DNA of 59,924 nt, taken from positions 1-59,924 of the forward strand of contig SXOB01000009.1 of assembly GCA_005776945.1 (NCBI GenBank), written 5' to 3'. This stretch comes from Pseudomonadota bacterium. GTDB taxonomy: Bacteria; Myxococcota_A; UBA796; GCA-2862545. Shown piece after piece: positions 20,001-27,368 of the stretch (its first letter is position 1; every line of letters starts with the position of its first letter). Below the pieces are notes generated by a model. That model searched no databases and was not told the DNA's origin. It was given only the letters and a program-made list of their open reading frames with translations. A program made the position numbers and the translations under genes.

Positions 20001-22468
20001 CACAGATCGCAGGCGTCGGGCACGAGGTCGAGGTCGCCATCGGCGAGGTCGTCGCCGCCGGGACAAACGTCGCATGCGTTGCCGACGAGATCGCCGTCGT
20101 CATCCTTCTGGCTCGGGTTGGCGTTGAGAGGGCAGTTGTCGCAGCCATCGGGGTGGCCGTCGCCGTCGTCGTCGAGCGAGTCGTCGGCCTCGGGGCAGAC
20201 GTCGCAGACGTCGCCCACACCGTCGATGTCCGCGTCGGCCTGGTCGGCGTTCACGTCGTCCGGGCAGTTGTCGCAGTCGTCGGGAACGAAGTCCAGGTCG
20301 TCGTCATCGACATCGTCGAAGCCCGGGCACGCGTCGCAGGCATCGCCAACTCCGTCTAGGTCGTCGTCTTCTTGGCCGGGGTCCGCGATGTCGGGACAGA
20401 TGTCGCAGCCGTCGGCCACGGCGTCGCCGTCGGCGTCGGCGAGGTCGTCGAATCCGTTGCAGGTGTCACAGACGTTGCCGACACCGTCGACGTCGACGTC
20501 GACTTGGGAGGGATTCGGGTCGTCGGGACAGTTGTCGCAGGCGTCGGGGTCGGCATCGCCGTCCACATCCGCCAGGTCATCTTCACCGGGGCAGATGTCG
20601 CAAGCGTCGCCAACGGTGTCGAAGTCCGAGTCCTCTTGGCCAGGGTCCGCGACGTCGGGGCAGACATCGCAACCGTCGGCCACGGCGTCGCCGTCGCCAT
20701 CGTCGCCATCATCAAAGCCGGGGCAGGCATCGCACGGGTCGCCCACGCCATCGAAGTCGTCGTCGGCTTGGTCCGGGTTGAAGTCGAGGGCGCAGTTGTC
20801 GCAGCCATCGGCGACCATGTCGCTGTCATCGTCCTCGTTGTCGTCGTGGCCAGGACAGGAGTCGCACACATCGCCGACGCCATCGACGTCCCCGTCTGTC
20901 TGGGTCGGATTCGAGTCGACTGGGCAATTGTCGCAGGCCGTAGGGGCGCCGTCTCCGTCGCCGTCCTCGCGGTCATCCTCTCCGGGACAAGCGTCGCAGA
21001 CGTCGCCGACCGTGTCGGCGTCGCTGTCAGTCTGGTCGAAGTTGGCGTCCGAAAGGCAATTGTCGCACGAGTTCGGCACGAGGTCGAGATCGGTGTCCCC
21101 GAGGTCGAAGCTGCGGTCGTCGCAGTCTCCGCCACCACAGGTGCCTTCGCTGTCGACGAAGCCGTCGAGGTCATCATCACAGCAGGTTGGCTCGTCCCAA
21201 CAGTCGGAGTCCTCGCAGTCGGTCTTGGCATCGAGGTCGTTGTCGAGCCCGTCGTCGCAGATCTCCGTGCAGGCCGGATCGCCTGCGCAGTCGGCATCGG
21301 CGCAGTCTTTGCGGCCGTCGAAGTCGTCGTCGATTCCGTTGGTGCAGTCTTCTCCGCAGGCAGGATCGCCGAAGCAGTCGCCGTCGGCGCAGTCCTTGAG
21401 GCCATCGAAGTCGTTGTCGATGCCGTCGTCGCAGACCTCGATGCATGTCGGATCGCCGAAGCAATCGGGGTCCGCGCAGTCCTTGAGCCCGTCGAAGTCG
21501 TCGTCGATGCCGTTGCCGCAGACCTCGGAACAGGCCGGATCCGTCGAGCAATCCAGCGTGTCGTCGCAGTCGATGAAGCCGTCGAAATCGTTGTCGAGGC
21601 CGTCGTCGCAGTCTTCGGCGCAGACGGGGTCGCCGGTGCAGTCGCCGTCGACGCAGTCAATGTCACCGTCGCAGTCGTTGTCGATGACGTCGTCACAGAC
21701 TTCGCTCGCGTCGGGGTTGACCAACGGGTCGGTGTCGTCACAGTCGCCACCGACAAGGGTCCAGCCGTCGAGGTCCTTGTCCGTGTCGGTGACGTAGAGC
21801 AGGCTGTTCGTCAGGATCTCGACGCCGTCGGTCCCCGTGTCCCAGAAGTCGCCGCGCGCGCCCGCACTTGGCGGGTAGAAGTTGAGGCCGACCACGATAC
21901 CGGCGCCCGAAGGCACATGCTCGACGATGAGGGCCGCGCCGTTGCTCCAGTTCGCGATCAGGGAGGCGCCAGCTTGCTTGCTGGCCGGGTTGCCATGGTA
22001 GCTGCTGGACCCACCGTTGAAGGTGACGACGGGACCAAAGAGGCCGGCGCCCGTCAGAATCGGGTGTGCTGCGTCGATGGGGACGATGTTGAGCTTCGTC
22101 CCGGAGGTGTTGTTTCCGTAGGTGATCGGGTTGTAGTTTCCCGTGAGGAAGCGACCCTGTAGCGACCAACCGTTGACGTTCGTGAAGGTCGCGCTGACGA
22201 CGCCGCCGCCGGCGTCGATGTAGTCAGCGACGTTGTTCCCCATCAGCGTCGTGTTCGCGTAGGTGTAGTCGGTGTACAAAAGCACGCCGTCGAAGGTGAG
22301 CAGCGTGGCCAAGCTCGGCGTCACGGATCGGCCGTCGATTTCCGTGATCGACGCGAACGCACCCGTCGCGTTGAGCTTGTTGAACGTGTCGTACTGGTAC
22401 GATGAGGCGTGCACAATGGCGATGTCCTGACCAAACGACGCGGTCGAGAGCCAAGCGAACAGGACCAT
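17045..22468 (-). CDS. Giant MopE/TSP3-repeat surface protein with MYXO-CTERM tail
   Basis: 1807 residues. Short signal-like N-terminus (MVLFAWLSTASFG); a globular domain (~15-225) whose pattern (FDGVLLYTD, YIDAGGGVV, AAHPILTG, GAGIVVGLNFYP) resembles a class I glutamine-amidotransferase/ThuA-like fold without an obvious catalytic triad; a MopE-type repeat (GGDCDDTDPLVNP); several CxNGIDDDFDGxxDC repeats (to ~430); dozens of thrombospondin type 3 Ca2+-binding repeats (DxDxDGxxDxCDxCP); a dockerin-like domain (~1178-1246); more TSP3; five MopE-type repeats (~1400-1766); and a MYXO-CTERM tail (CGCQSTGASPLWLAV then LALRRRR). Extracellular and heavily acidic; probably a long calcium-stiffened surface rod. 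Role unknown. The ATG is fixed by GGGGGAA six bases upstream. Confidence 0.92.
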   Translation of the reverse strand: MVLFAWLSTASFGQDIAIVHASSYQYDTFNKLNATGAFASITEIDGRSVTPSLATLLTFDGVLLYTDYTYANTTLMGNNVADYIDAGGGVVSATFTNVNGWSLQGRFLTGNYNPITYGNNTSGTKLNIVPIDAAHPILTGAGLFGPVVTFNGGSSSYHGNPASKQAGASLIANWSNGAALIVEHVPSGAGIVVGLNFYPPSAGARGDFWDTGTDGVEILTNSLLYVTDTDKDLDGWTLVGGDCDDTDPLVNPDASEVCDDVIDNDCDGDIDCVDGDCTGDPVCAEDCDDGLDNDFDGFIDCDDTLDCSTDPACSEVCGNGIDDDFDGLKDCADPDCFGDPTCIEVCDDGIDNDFDGLKDCADGDCFGDPACGEDCTNGIDDDFDGRKDCADADCAGDPACTEICDDGLDNDLDAKTDCEDSDCWDEPTCCDDDLDGFVDSEGTCGGGDCDDRSFDLGDTDLDLVPNSCDNCLSDANFDQTDSDADTVGDVCDACPGEDDREDGDGDGAPTACDNCPVDSNPTQTDGDVDGVGDVCDSCPGHDDNEDDDSDMVADGCDNCALDFNPDQADDDFDGVGDPCDACPGFDDGDDGDGDAVADGCDVCPDVADPGQEDSDFDTVGDACDICPGEDDLADVDGDADPDACDNCPDDPNPSQVDVDVDGVGNVCDTCNGFDDLADADGDAVADGCDICPDIADPGQEDDDLDGVGDACDACPGFDDVDDDDLDFVPDDCDNCPDDVNADQADADIDGVGDVCDVCPEADDSLDDDGDGHPDGCDNCPLNANPSQKDDDGDLVGNACDVCPGGDDLADGDLDLVPDACDLCPLDADPDQEDADFDGNGDACDLCPGSDDFLDRDGDVAPDDCDNCADDANADQADMDADTVGDVCDSCPGSDDLDDTDADGVADGCDACVGHDDGLDADTDGVADGCDVCPLDADPGQEDGDVDGVGDACDRCVGFDDRADVDGDSAPDACDNCADDANADQADDDLDGNGNVCDACPGSDDFLDDDVDTFADGCDNCVGLNNDQADEDFDAVGDACDVCPGFDDRQDDDGDLVPNGCDDCVGDLTDDDSDGVANACDVCPGFDDMVDDDGDTVSDGCDNCASVANDQADDDLDGAGDACDLCRGLADDQGDGDGDLVGDACDVCPTMADPGQADGDGDGVGDACDICPGSGCDTPCGDVDLDGDVDVSDVTTLATKLATGIVVPSECQLWGGDLDGDGAVTAIDADLLTDHVIGGAPIDCRDSQADSDGDGSGDDCDICPGGDDRVESDADGVPDHCDVCEGGNDNVESDLDGVPDDCDVCDGGDDRFDDDLDGIPDDCDDCDGGSADADSDGVADPCDVCEGGDDLVDTDLDTVPDDCDACEGFDDANDSDVDGRPDDCDDCIATPIDTDGDGVDDDCDACPELADEADFDGDGAFTCDDCDDGDPWMNPFDMDGDGVSTCEGDCYDSDSEIAPGLSEVANGVDDDCDGLVDEGTDMADADGDGVSGAGGDCDDADPAIHPGADEVCNNKDDDCDGIIDETTECYDDDGDGYCEGPACTDGTTPGDCVDTNPDIHPGAFEVPDSGIDEDCDGVVDDGTPDNDGDGWGDAVDCDPDDPTVHDGAPELLDGLDNDCDGLIDEGSDAFDDDGDGFSEDDGDCNDNDETVFPGADEAGNGVDDDCDGLLDEGTDVVDDDGDGLTEQDGDCNDEDDTVHPGAPELPNGEDDDCDGQIDEGTDDLDADGWTVDAGDCDDENGWVNPERAEDCLDDIDNDCDGDIDEDCLEEEAFAEGYDGVGTCGCQSTGASPLWLAVGLLALRRRRAA
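18290..21170 (-). repeat. TSP3-encoding imperfect DNA repeats
   Basis: Within the giant surface-protein gene, codons for Asp, Gly, Val and Cys recur in imperfect units that encode TSP3 calcium-binding motifs. Unit lengths vary and every copy differs, so this is an old coding repeat rather than a recent tandem expansion. The array is interrupted by the dockerin-like segment. Strong codon regularity leaves long open frames on the opposite strand, which are not genes. Confidence 0.85.
18730..18935 (-). other. Dockerin-like domain inside the TSP3 stalk
   Basis: Encodes two Ca2+-loop plus helix motifs in tandem: DLDGDVDVSDVTTLATKL and, about 20 residues later, DLDGDGAVTAIDADLLTDHV. The D-x-D/N-x-D-x-x-x-x-x-D loop followed by a Leu-rich helix, duplicated at dockerin-like spacing and closed by Cys, matches type I dockerins. 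Dockerins bind cohesins; no cohesin is visible in this window. Confidence 0.7.
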
Positions 22469-22474
22469 AGGGTT

Positions 22475-22486
22475 CCCCCGAAGGGG
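22475..22486 (-). promoter_or_regulatory. cUUCGg hairpin covering the ribosome binding site
   Basis: On the minus strand the leader of the giant surface-protein gene reads CCCC-TTCG-GGGG, a perfect 4-bp stem closed by the extra-stable C(UUCG)G tetraloop. Its 3' arm is the Shine-Dalgarno run GGGGGAA, six bases before the ATG. Folding would hide the site. The complementarity is seen directly; regulation is inferred. Confidence 0.55.
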
Positions 22487-22520
22487 CACGATACACCAAC
22501 TTCCCGGTAGGGGTCTAGAG

Positions 22521-23372
22521 GTGATCGCTCGCGACGGTCGAATCGTTGATGCTCCGACGGTCACGGTGGCGGTTTGTACGCGGAATCGCCCCGGGAAGGC
22601 GGTCGACGTCCTCCGCCCGTTGGATGGCTGCGATGTGCAACGAGTCGTCGTCGATCAATCCGATCGACCGGAGCCTGCCCCCCGAGCCTTCGACGGCGTC
22701 TGGGTTTACGACGGCCCAAGGGGCCTATGCGAGGGCCGCAACGTGGCCCTTCGGCGTTCGACCTCCGATGTGATTTGGTTCGTGGACGATGATGTCCACC
22801 TGTCTCCGGCTTGTCTGTCGGCCCTGCGTAGGGTCTATGGGGACGCATCGGTGGGGGCCGCAGTGGGACGCATCGTGGAACGGGTGGCGCTCCCCAACAC
22901 GCGCCGCGTCGACGCCCGGTTCGGCTTCGACGGCCGCATGCGGGTCCGACTGGACGGGTGGACGCCGGGAACCGCAAGTACGGTCAAGGGTGCCAATATG
23001 AGCTTCCGCCGGGCGGCGCTTGCCGCCGCCGGAGGCTTCGATCCCGCCTTCGACGGTACGGCCTTCGCCGAGGACGCCGATGCCAGCGCTCGCGTCGCAT
23101 CCATGGGCTGGCGCATTGCTTTCGTACCTGGGGCCAGCGTCGTGCACGACAGCGCGCCGGCCGGGGGCGTTCGACGGCCGCTGCCGGATGCCGAACGCGA
23201 CCGTATGCGGTTGACGGGTCGGTGGTGGGCGCGGCATCGTCCCGCTTGGGCAGCGATTCCAGCGGCCGCTGGGCTGACGGTGACGGCGTTGGCTCGTCCG
23301 CGCGGAGAGGCGATCGGGCGCATTCCAGAGCGACTCGGTGCGTTTTGGGCCGGCCTGAAGGCGGATGGCTGA
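22521..23372 (+). CDS. Glycosyltransferase family 2
   Basis: GT-A fold transferase, 283 residues. TVAVCTRNRP opens the nucleotide-binding fold; GLCEGRNVALRRS and the metal-binding DDD (WFVDDDVHLS) are typical of GT2; KGANMSFRRAAL and the catalytic-base region FAEDADASARVASMGWRI complete it. A C-terminal membrane-associated tail (residues ~225-260) is possible. The GTG start has only a weak ribosome binding site (TCTAGAG). The stop overlaps the pseudo-sulfatase start (TGATG), so the two probably act together on an envelope glycan. Confidence 0.9.
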   Translation: MIARDGRIVDAPTVTVAVCTRNRPGKAVDVLRPLDGCDVQRVVVDQSDRPEPAPRAFDGVWVYDGPRGLCEGRNVALRRSTSDVIWFVDDDVHLSPACLSALRRVYGDASVGAAVGRIVERVALPNTRRVDARFGFDGRMRVRLDGWTPGTASTVKGANMSFRRAALAAAGGFDPAFDGTAFAEDADASARVASMGWRIAFVPGASVVHDSAPAGGVRRPLPDAERDRMRLTGRWWARHRPAWAAIPAAAGLTVTALARPRGEAIGRIPERLGAFWAGLKADG

Positions 23373-25246
23373 TGCGGCTGGCCTTGGTCGGCGTCGCGCT
23401 TGGCGCGCTCGGTGGAGCCTCTTTCCTTGGCATCGAACTCGGGGTCCTCTTCCTTGGAGGCATGCCCGTTCCGGCGGACTACGCGCTCTTCGTCGAGGGG
23501 CTGACGTACTTGATCCTCGGCGGGACGGCTGGCGGCTTTCTTGGCGCCATGGGACTCGAGGGGATTCGGTGGGCAACCGCCGCCACGATCAGTCTGGCGG
23601 CATGGCTCGCGGTTCCGATCGCCGCGACCTCAGGCGGGGAGGGCGTCCAACCGATCCTTGGGCTCCTCGTTCTTGCCGTCGGCGGAGCCGTGGCCATTTT
23701 GGCTGGTCGCATTCGGCCCCTGGCGCCCCAACTCCTGCGCGGCGCTTTGGTCGGCAGCTTCACAGCAATGGCCCTCGGGGTGCCCGTCAACCAGCATCTG
23801 CTGGCTCACCCTGCCGACGCGCTCTCGCTGACGGTTGATCTGCTCGTTGCGGCCGTCGCCCTCGTCGCGGGAAGCCTCGCCGCAATTCGACGAGGGGAGG
23901 GGGCTCCGTGGGTGTCGTTGGGCCTTCTCGGGGCGCTTGGCTGGGCGGCCGTCGCGGCGTTCCTCCTCATTCCTCCAACGACTTGGCCGCGCGCGACCGG
24001 TTCGGATCGCTCACTCGTCCTCATCGTCGTCTCTGGGCTGCGAGCCGATCACCTGGGGGCCTTTGGCTACCCGCATCCGACGACGCCAAACATCGATCGC
24101 GCCGGCGGGTTGCGGTTTTCGGACGTGCAGTCGACCGCGCCGTGGACGATTCCGGCCTTCGGGACCCTGATGACCGGGAAGCTGCCCTACGACCACGGCG
24201 CGGGCCTGAACACCGGGGTGGAGAACGGCCTTGGGCCGCTGCGGTCGAAATCGCCCACGCTCGCGAGAATGTTGCGCGACGAAGGGTACGTCACCGCAGC
24301 CGTGACCGGCGACCCTACGCTCCACCAGTTCGGCTTTGACGCCGGATTCGACCTGTGGCGTGGTGGGACCGATGCCGGCGCGATGCCTGCCTGGATCCGC
24401 CCTTGGACCATTGTCGCTGGCGATCCGCTGTTGTGGCCGCTTCGACTGCCGGCGCCTCTTGTGACTGAACAAGCCATTGACTACGTCCGCGGGCAGCGCC
24501 GATCGGGGTGGTTCCTGCTGGTGCACTACGTCGACGCTGCCGGGCCCTTCATGTTCGACGCCCGCGCGGAGCGCGCCGTCGGCGCCGCGCGTCGCCACTG
24601 GAACACAGACGCCTACGACGCAGCACTTCGCCGCGTCGACTCCGAGATCGGCAAGCTGCTCGCCGAGTTGCCATCGGGCACCCGGGTGGCCATTGTCGGA
24701 GACCGGGGCGTCGAGCTCGACGAGGAGCGCGGTGCCTCGGATCTCTGGCACTCGGGTCACACCATGCACCAGGAGCTTCTTCGCGTACCGCTCATCTTGC
24801 TTGGCGCAGGGTCCGGAACGGTATCAAGGCCGACATCGTCGCTCGAAATCCTCCCGACGTTGTTGGCCTGGGTCGGTGTTCGGCCAGCGGTGCCTCTGGA
24901 CGCGGACCCGGTGCCCGAGCTGGGCGGCCGCCAGCGCGACACGCAGCTCGTGAGCCAATCGATCCGCGTCGGCGCGGAACAGCAGTCGATTCGGGTCGGC
25001 CGGTGGAAGTTGATCCGAGACTGGCGGAAGAACCAGCGGCTCTACGACCTCGAAGCCGACCCCAACGAGGTGAAACCGCTTGGCGCCGAGGGGGACGTTG
25101 TAGAACGCGAGCTGTCGGGACGGCTACCCGCGGAGGGCTGGGGCGCACGTCACCGCGTGGCCGAATCGCCGGCCATCCGTATGGGCGATTTCCTCGTCGG
25201 GCGCTGGCGTCGAACGCCCTTCGGGGCTCGAACGCAGACACCTTGA
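23372..25246 (+). CDS. Membrane-anchored sulfatase-like protein, probably inactive
   Basis: 624 residues: six or seven transmembrane helices (~1-205), then an alkaline-phosphatase/sulfatase-superfamily domain (LVLIVVSGLRADHLGAFGYP, TTPNIDRAG, APWTIPAFGTLMTG, LRVPLILLGAG, YDLEADPNEVKPLG). Family members have Asp before LRADHL; here it is Ser221. The conserved DHG ligand pair is Asp444-Arg445. Thr259 sits where the nucleophile or formylglycine precursor belongs. With two metal ligands replaced, catalysis is doubtful although the rest is well conserved. LtaS or phosphoethanolamine-transferase-like ancestry is possible. Coupled to the GT2 gene by TGATG. Confidence 0.85.
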   Translation: MRLALVGVALGALGGASFLGIELGVLFLGGMPVPADYALFVEGLTYLILGGTAGGFLGAMGLEGIRWATAATISLAAWLAVPIAATSGGEGVQPILGLLVLAVGGAVAILAGRIRPLAPQLLRGALVGSFTAMALGVPVNQHLLAHPADALSLTVDLLVAAVALVAGSLAAIRRGEGAPWVSLGLLGALGWAAVAAFLLIPPTTWPRATGSDRSLVLIVVSGLRADHLGAFGYPHPTTPNIDRAGGLRFSDVQSTAPWTIPAFGTLMTGKLPYDHGAGLNTGVENGLGPLRSKSPTLARMLRDEGYVTAAVTGDPTLHQFGFDAGFDLWRGGTDAGAMPAWIRPWTIVAGDPLLWPLRLPAPLVTEQAIDYVRGQRRSGWFLLVHYVDAAGPFMFDARAERAVGAARRHWNTDAYDAALRRVDSEIGKLLAELPSGTRVAIVGDRGVELDEERGASDLWHSGHTMHQELLRVPLILLGAGSGTVSRPTSSLEILPTLLAWVGVRPAVPLDADPVPELGGRQRDTQLVSQSIRVGAEQQSIRVGRWKLIRDWRKNQRLYDLEADPNEVKPLGAEGDVVERELSGRLPAEGWGARHRVAESPAIRMGDFLVGRWRRTPFGARTQTP

Positions 25247-25253
25247 CGCCGGG

Positions 25254-25571
25254 TCATTCAACCGGGATGCGGTGTTCCAAAGGGCCAGAGGTCACGACCA
25301 AATCGATGGCGCCTTCGGGACGAGGACCAACGGCCTGGACCCAGAAGTGATGGACGCCTCCGACCGGCAGGAGGACCGCGTCTTCCGCAACGACCAGCGC
25401 GTCCTCCGGGTCAACGGAGAGCGCGACAATGGCATCCGCGTCGCCGATGTTCGCCACGTCCAAAGGGGCGCCTTCGCCGGCGACCCACGGTTCGAGCTTC
25501 CACCGTTCCGGCAAGTCCAGCAAAGGGACACCGACGGCGACGCCGTGCGCGCACCCGACCAGGATCCACAT
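25254..25571 (-). CDS. Small predicted lipoprotein, unknown function
   Basis: 105 residues. MWILVGC reads as a seven-residue lipoprotein signal. The mature part is a compact, beta-rich domain (VANIGDADAIVALSV, AVLLPVGGVHHFWVQAV, IDLVVTSGPLEHRIPV) reminiscent of small Ig-like or anchor domains, with no catalytic motif. It is convergent with the pseudo-sulfatase gene; the seven-base gap plus both TGA stops form a short inverted repeat (TGAC-GCCGG-GTCA). Single gene, function unknown. Confidence 0.6.
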   Translation of the reverse strand: MWILVGCAHGVAVGVPLLDLPERWKLEPWVAGEGAPLDVANIGDADAIVALSVDPEDALVVAEDAVLLPVGGVHHFWVQAVGPRPEGAIDLVVTSGPLEHRIPVE

Positions 25572-25603
25572 GAGGCGGTCCTACCCCATTCGTGCGATTT
25601 CTG

Positions 25604-25626
25604 TTGTCCGATAAGACATATTATGT
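25604..25626. promoter_or_regulatory. AT-rich nested palindrome, candidate operator
   Basis: Two overlapping inverted repeats lie between the divergent lipoprotein and aminotransferase genes: TGTC-N6-GACA (25605-25618) and the perfect ACATA-T-TATGT (25616-25626). The tract is strikingly AT-rich against its GC-rich surroundings, as expected for a regulator site or promoter core. No regulator gene is adjacent and I do not recognise the motif. Confidence 0.45.
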
Positions 25627-25676
25627 AAAGTGCTGGCCCCATGACTGCGGGATAGCCAACGAGCCCGAGGTGCGGT

Positions 25677-26936
25677 GTGACCGAGGCCGATCGGCTCAAC
25701 GCGTTGCTGGAGCGCGAGGCACCGGCTGTCGCTCGCTGCCTGTCCCCGTTGGGGCGCGCCGCAGCGTTCCCGAAAGGCATCACCTGGATGGGTGAACAGG
25801 CCCGCGGTTGTGCAGTCGACGCGACCCTGGGTCAAACCACAGACGGTTCAGGCCGTCCGATTCCAGTTCCGGTCATCCAAGCCGGGCTCGTCGACACGGA
25901 CCCCGCGATCAGCTTTCTCTACGGTCCGGTTCAAGGCCCGCTCGGCGTACGGCAGGCCTGGCTTGAACGCCAACGCCGCCATGCCGGCAACCCGACGTCG
26001 ACCGTCGCCACGCCGTGTGCCACCCATGGGTTGACGCACTCGTTGTCGGTCGTCTCCAGCCTGTTCGCCGACCCCGATACGACCGTGCTCGTCCCCGACC
26101 CGGCCTGGGACAGCTACGGCCTCATCTTCGGCATGCACGCCGGCGCCCGGATGCGGCCCTGGTCGACCCATCGGAACGGCCGCTTCGATATCGGTGGCCT
26201 GTCGGACGCTTTGGCCCAAACGCCTGGCAAGGCCATTCTGATCTTGAACTTCCCGGCCAACCCCTCGGGGTACACGCCGTCGCTGGCTGAAACAGCGGCG
26301 ATCGTGGAACGGGTCGCAGCGCACCCTGGGCCGCTCGTCGTCGTGACGGACGACGCGTACCAGGGCTGGATCTACGCCCCCGGCCGCATGCGCCGTTCGA
26401 TCTATTGGGACCTCGTTGAGCGCCTCGATCCGACCCGCGCGTTCGCCATCAAGGTCGACGGCGCCACGAAGGAACTCGTGTTCTTTGCCAGCCGCGTGGG
26501 CTTCGTGACGCCGGGGCTTGGCGGCGAAGCCGCGGAAGCGCTGGAGTCCAAGATCAAGATGGTCCTGCGAGGAACCGTCGGGAGTCCGTCGGGGCCAGCT
26601 CTGGCGCTGATCGCCCGGGCGCTCGCAGACGCCGAGGGCACAGACCGCGCCTTTGCGCAGCGCGTGGCCATCCTCGGCGAACGTTGGGCCGCGCTCAAGG
26701 AAGGCCTTGGGCGCCTGGAGGACCGCGCCGACGTCTGGGAATTCAACAGCGCGTTCTTTGCTCTGCTCCACCTTCGGGGAGCGGACGCCGAGGCGACCCG
26801 GGCGCGCCTGCTTCGGGACCAAGGCGTAGGGACGATCGCCTTCGCGGGCCACGGAGCTCTTCGGATCGCCTTTTGCGCGATCCATCGGGATGCGATCGGC
26901 GACCTTTGTGATCGCCTGGCCCGCGGACTTACGTAG
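25677..26936 (+). CDS. Class I/II PLP-dependent aminotransferase
   Basis: Fold-type I aminotransferase, 419 residues. LYGPVQGPLGVRQAW is the N-terminal substrate segment, PDPAWDSYGLIF and NFPANPSGYTPS carry the Pro and Asn contacts to PLP and substrate, VVTDDAYQGWIY holds the PLP-N1 Asp and Tyr, and KVDGATKELVFFASRVGF contains the Schiff-base Lys (GATK) with the phosphate-binding Arg downstream; LRIAFC bears the substrate carboxylate Arg. The family includes aromatic, aspartate and tyrosine aminotransferases, so the specific substrate is not assigned. GTG start. An AT-rich palindromic element lies about 50-70 bases upstream. Confidence 0.9.
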   Translation: MTEADRLNALLEREAPAVARCLSPLGRAAAFPKGITWMGEQARGCAVDATLGQTTDGSGRPIPVPVIQAGLVDTDPAISFLYGPVQGPLGVRQAWLERQRRHAGNPTSTVATPCATHGLTHSLSVVSSLFADPDTTVLVPDPAWDSYGLIFGMHAGARMRPWSTHRNGRFDIGGLSDALAQTPGKAILILNFPANPSGYTPSLAETAAIVERVAAHPGPLVVVTDDAYQGWIYAPGRMRRSIYWDLVERLDPTRAFAIKVDGATKELVFFASRVGFVTPGLGGEAAEALESKIKMVLRGTVGSPSGPALALIARALADAEGTDRAFAQRVAILGERWAALKEGLGRLEDRADVWEFNSAFFALLHLRGADAEATRARLLRDQGVGTIAFAGHGALRIAFCAIHRDAIGDLCDRLARGLT

Positions 26937-26960
26937 AGGCTGGCGGGAAACGGAGGCACC

Positions 26961-27368
26961 TTGTTGGCGCTCGTACTGGCGGCGTGTGGTTCGGGTTCCG
27001 ATGGCTCGTCATCGTCGACGGCCGTAAGCGACGCTCCCGCGGCGGACGTGCGCGAATGGCAGTCGGCCGACGGGCTTCGTTGCGTTGGCTACACGCCGAC
27101 GCCGGATCCGATCCCGTTCGACGCCTTGTTCTCCCTTGAATGGACGGTCGATGACTGCCAGGGCGGAGCCCTGGAGGATGCGGAATGGGTCGTTGACGCG
27201 CAGATGCCTGACCATTCGCATGGAATGACGGTCACGCCCGTGTCTCAACCTGCGGGTGATGGCGCATGGGTCACGGAGGGGCTGCTTTTTCATATGGAAG
27301 GTTGGTGGAGGCTCACCGCTGAAGGTGGAGGCCAAGTGGCGGAGTTCGACATCACATGCTGCTCCTAG
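26961..27368 (+). CDS. YtkA/FixH-like predicted lipoprotein
   Basis: 135 residues. TTG start; MLALVLAAC is a nine-residue lipoprotein signal followed by a Gly/Ser linker. The C-terminal domain has MPDHSHGM, then ~25 residues later LLFHMEGWWRL, matching the YtkA-like/FixH beta-sandwich pattern (MPxHxHGM ... F.M.G.W.L) found in copper- and haem-copper-oxidase-associated proteins; the Met/His cluster may bind Cu. Ends with a vicinal Cys-Cys. The 3' end overlaps the MbnP-like gene by 13 bases, so both are made from one transcript. Ribosome binding site GGAGG is 4 bases before the first TTG and 7 before the second. Confidence 0.75.
   Translation: MLALVLAACGSGSDGSSSSTAVSDAPAADVREWQSADGLRCVGYTPTPDPIPFDALFSLEWTVDDCQGGALEDAEWVVDAQMPDHSHGMTVTPVSQPAGDGAWVTEGLLFHMEGWWRLTAEGGGQVAEFDITCCS

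Noticed and set aside
18290..21170. CRISPR-like regular repeats
   Set aside because: The units are imperfect, vary in length, stay in frame and encode TSP3 motifs; there are no unique spacers of constant size and no cas genes.
16706..22162. Three very long plus-strand open frames (748, 451 and 596 codons) rich in Val, Ala and Asp
   Set aside because: They lie exactly antisense to the TSP3/MopE gene. The regular Asp/Gly/Cys codons of that gene produce stop-free antisense frames with a meaningless Val-Ala pattern; there are no ribosome binding sites or domains.
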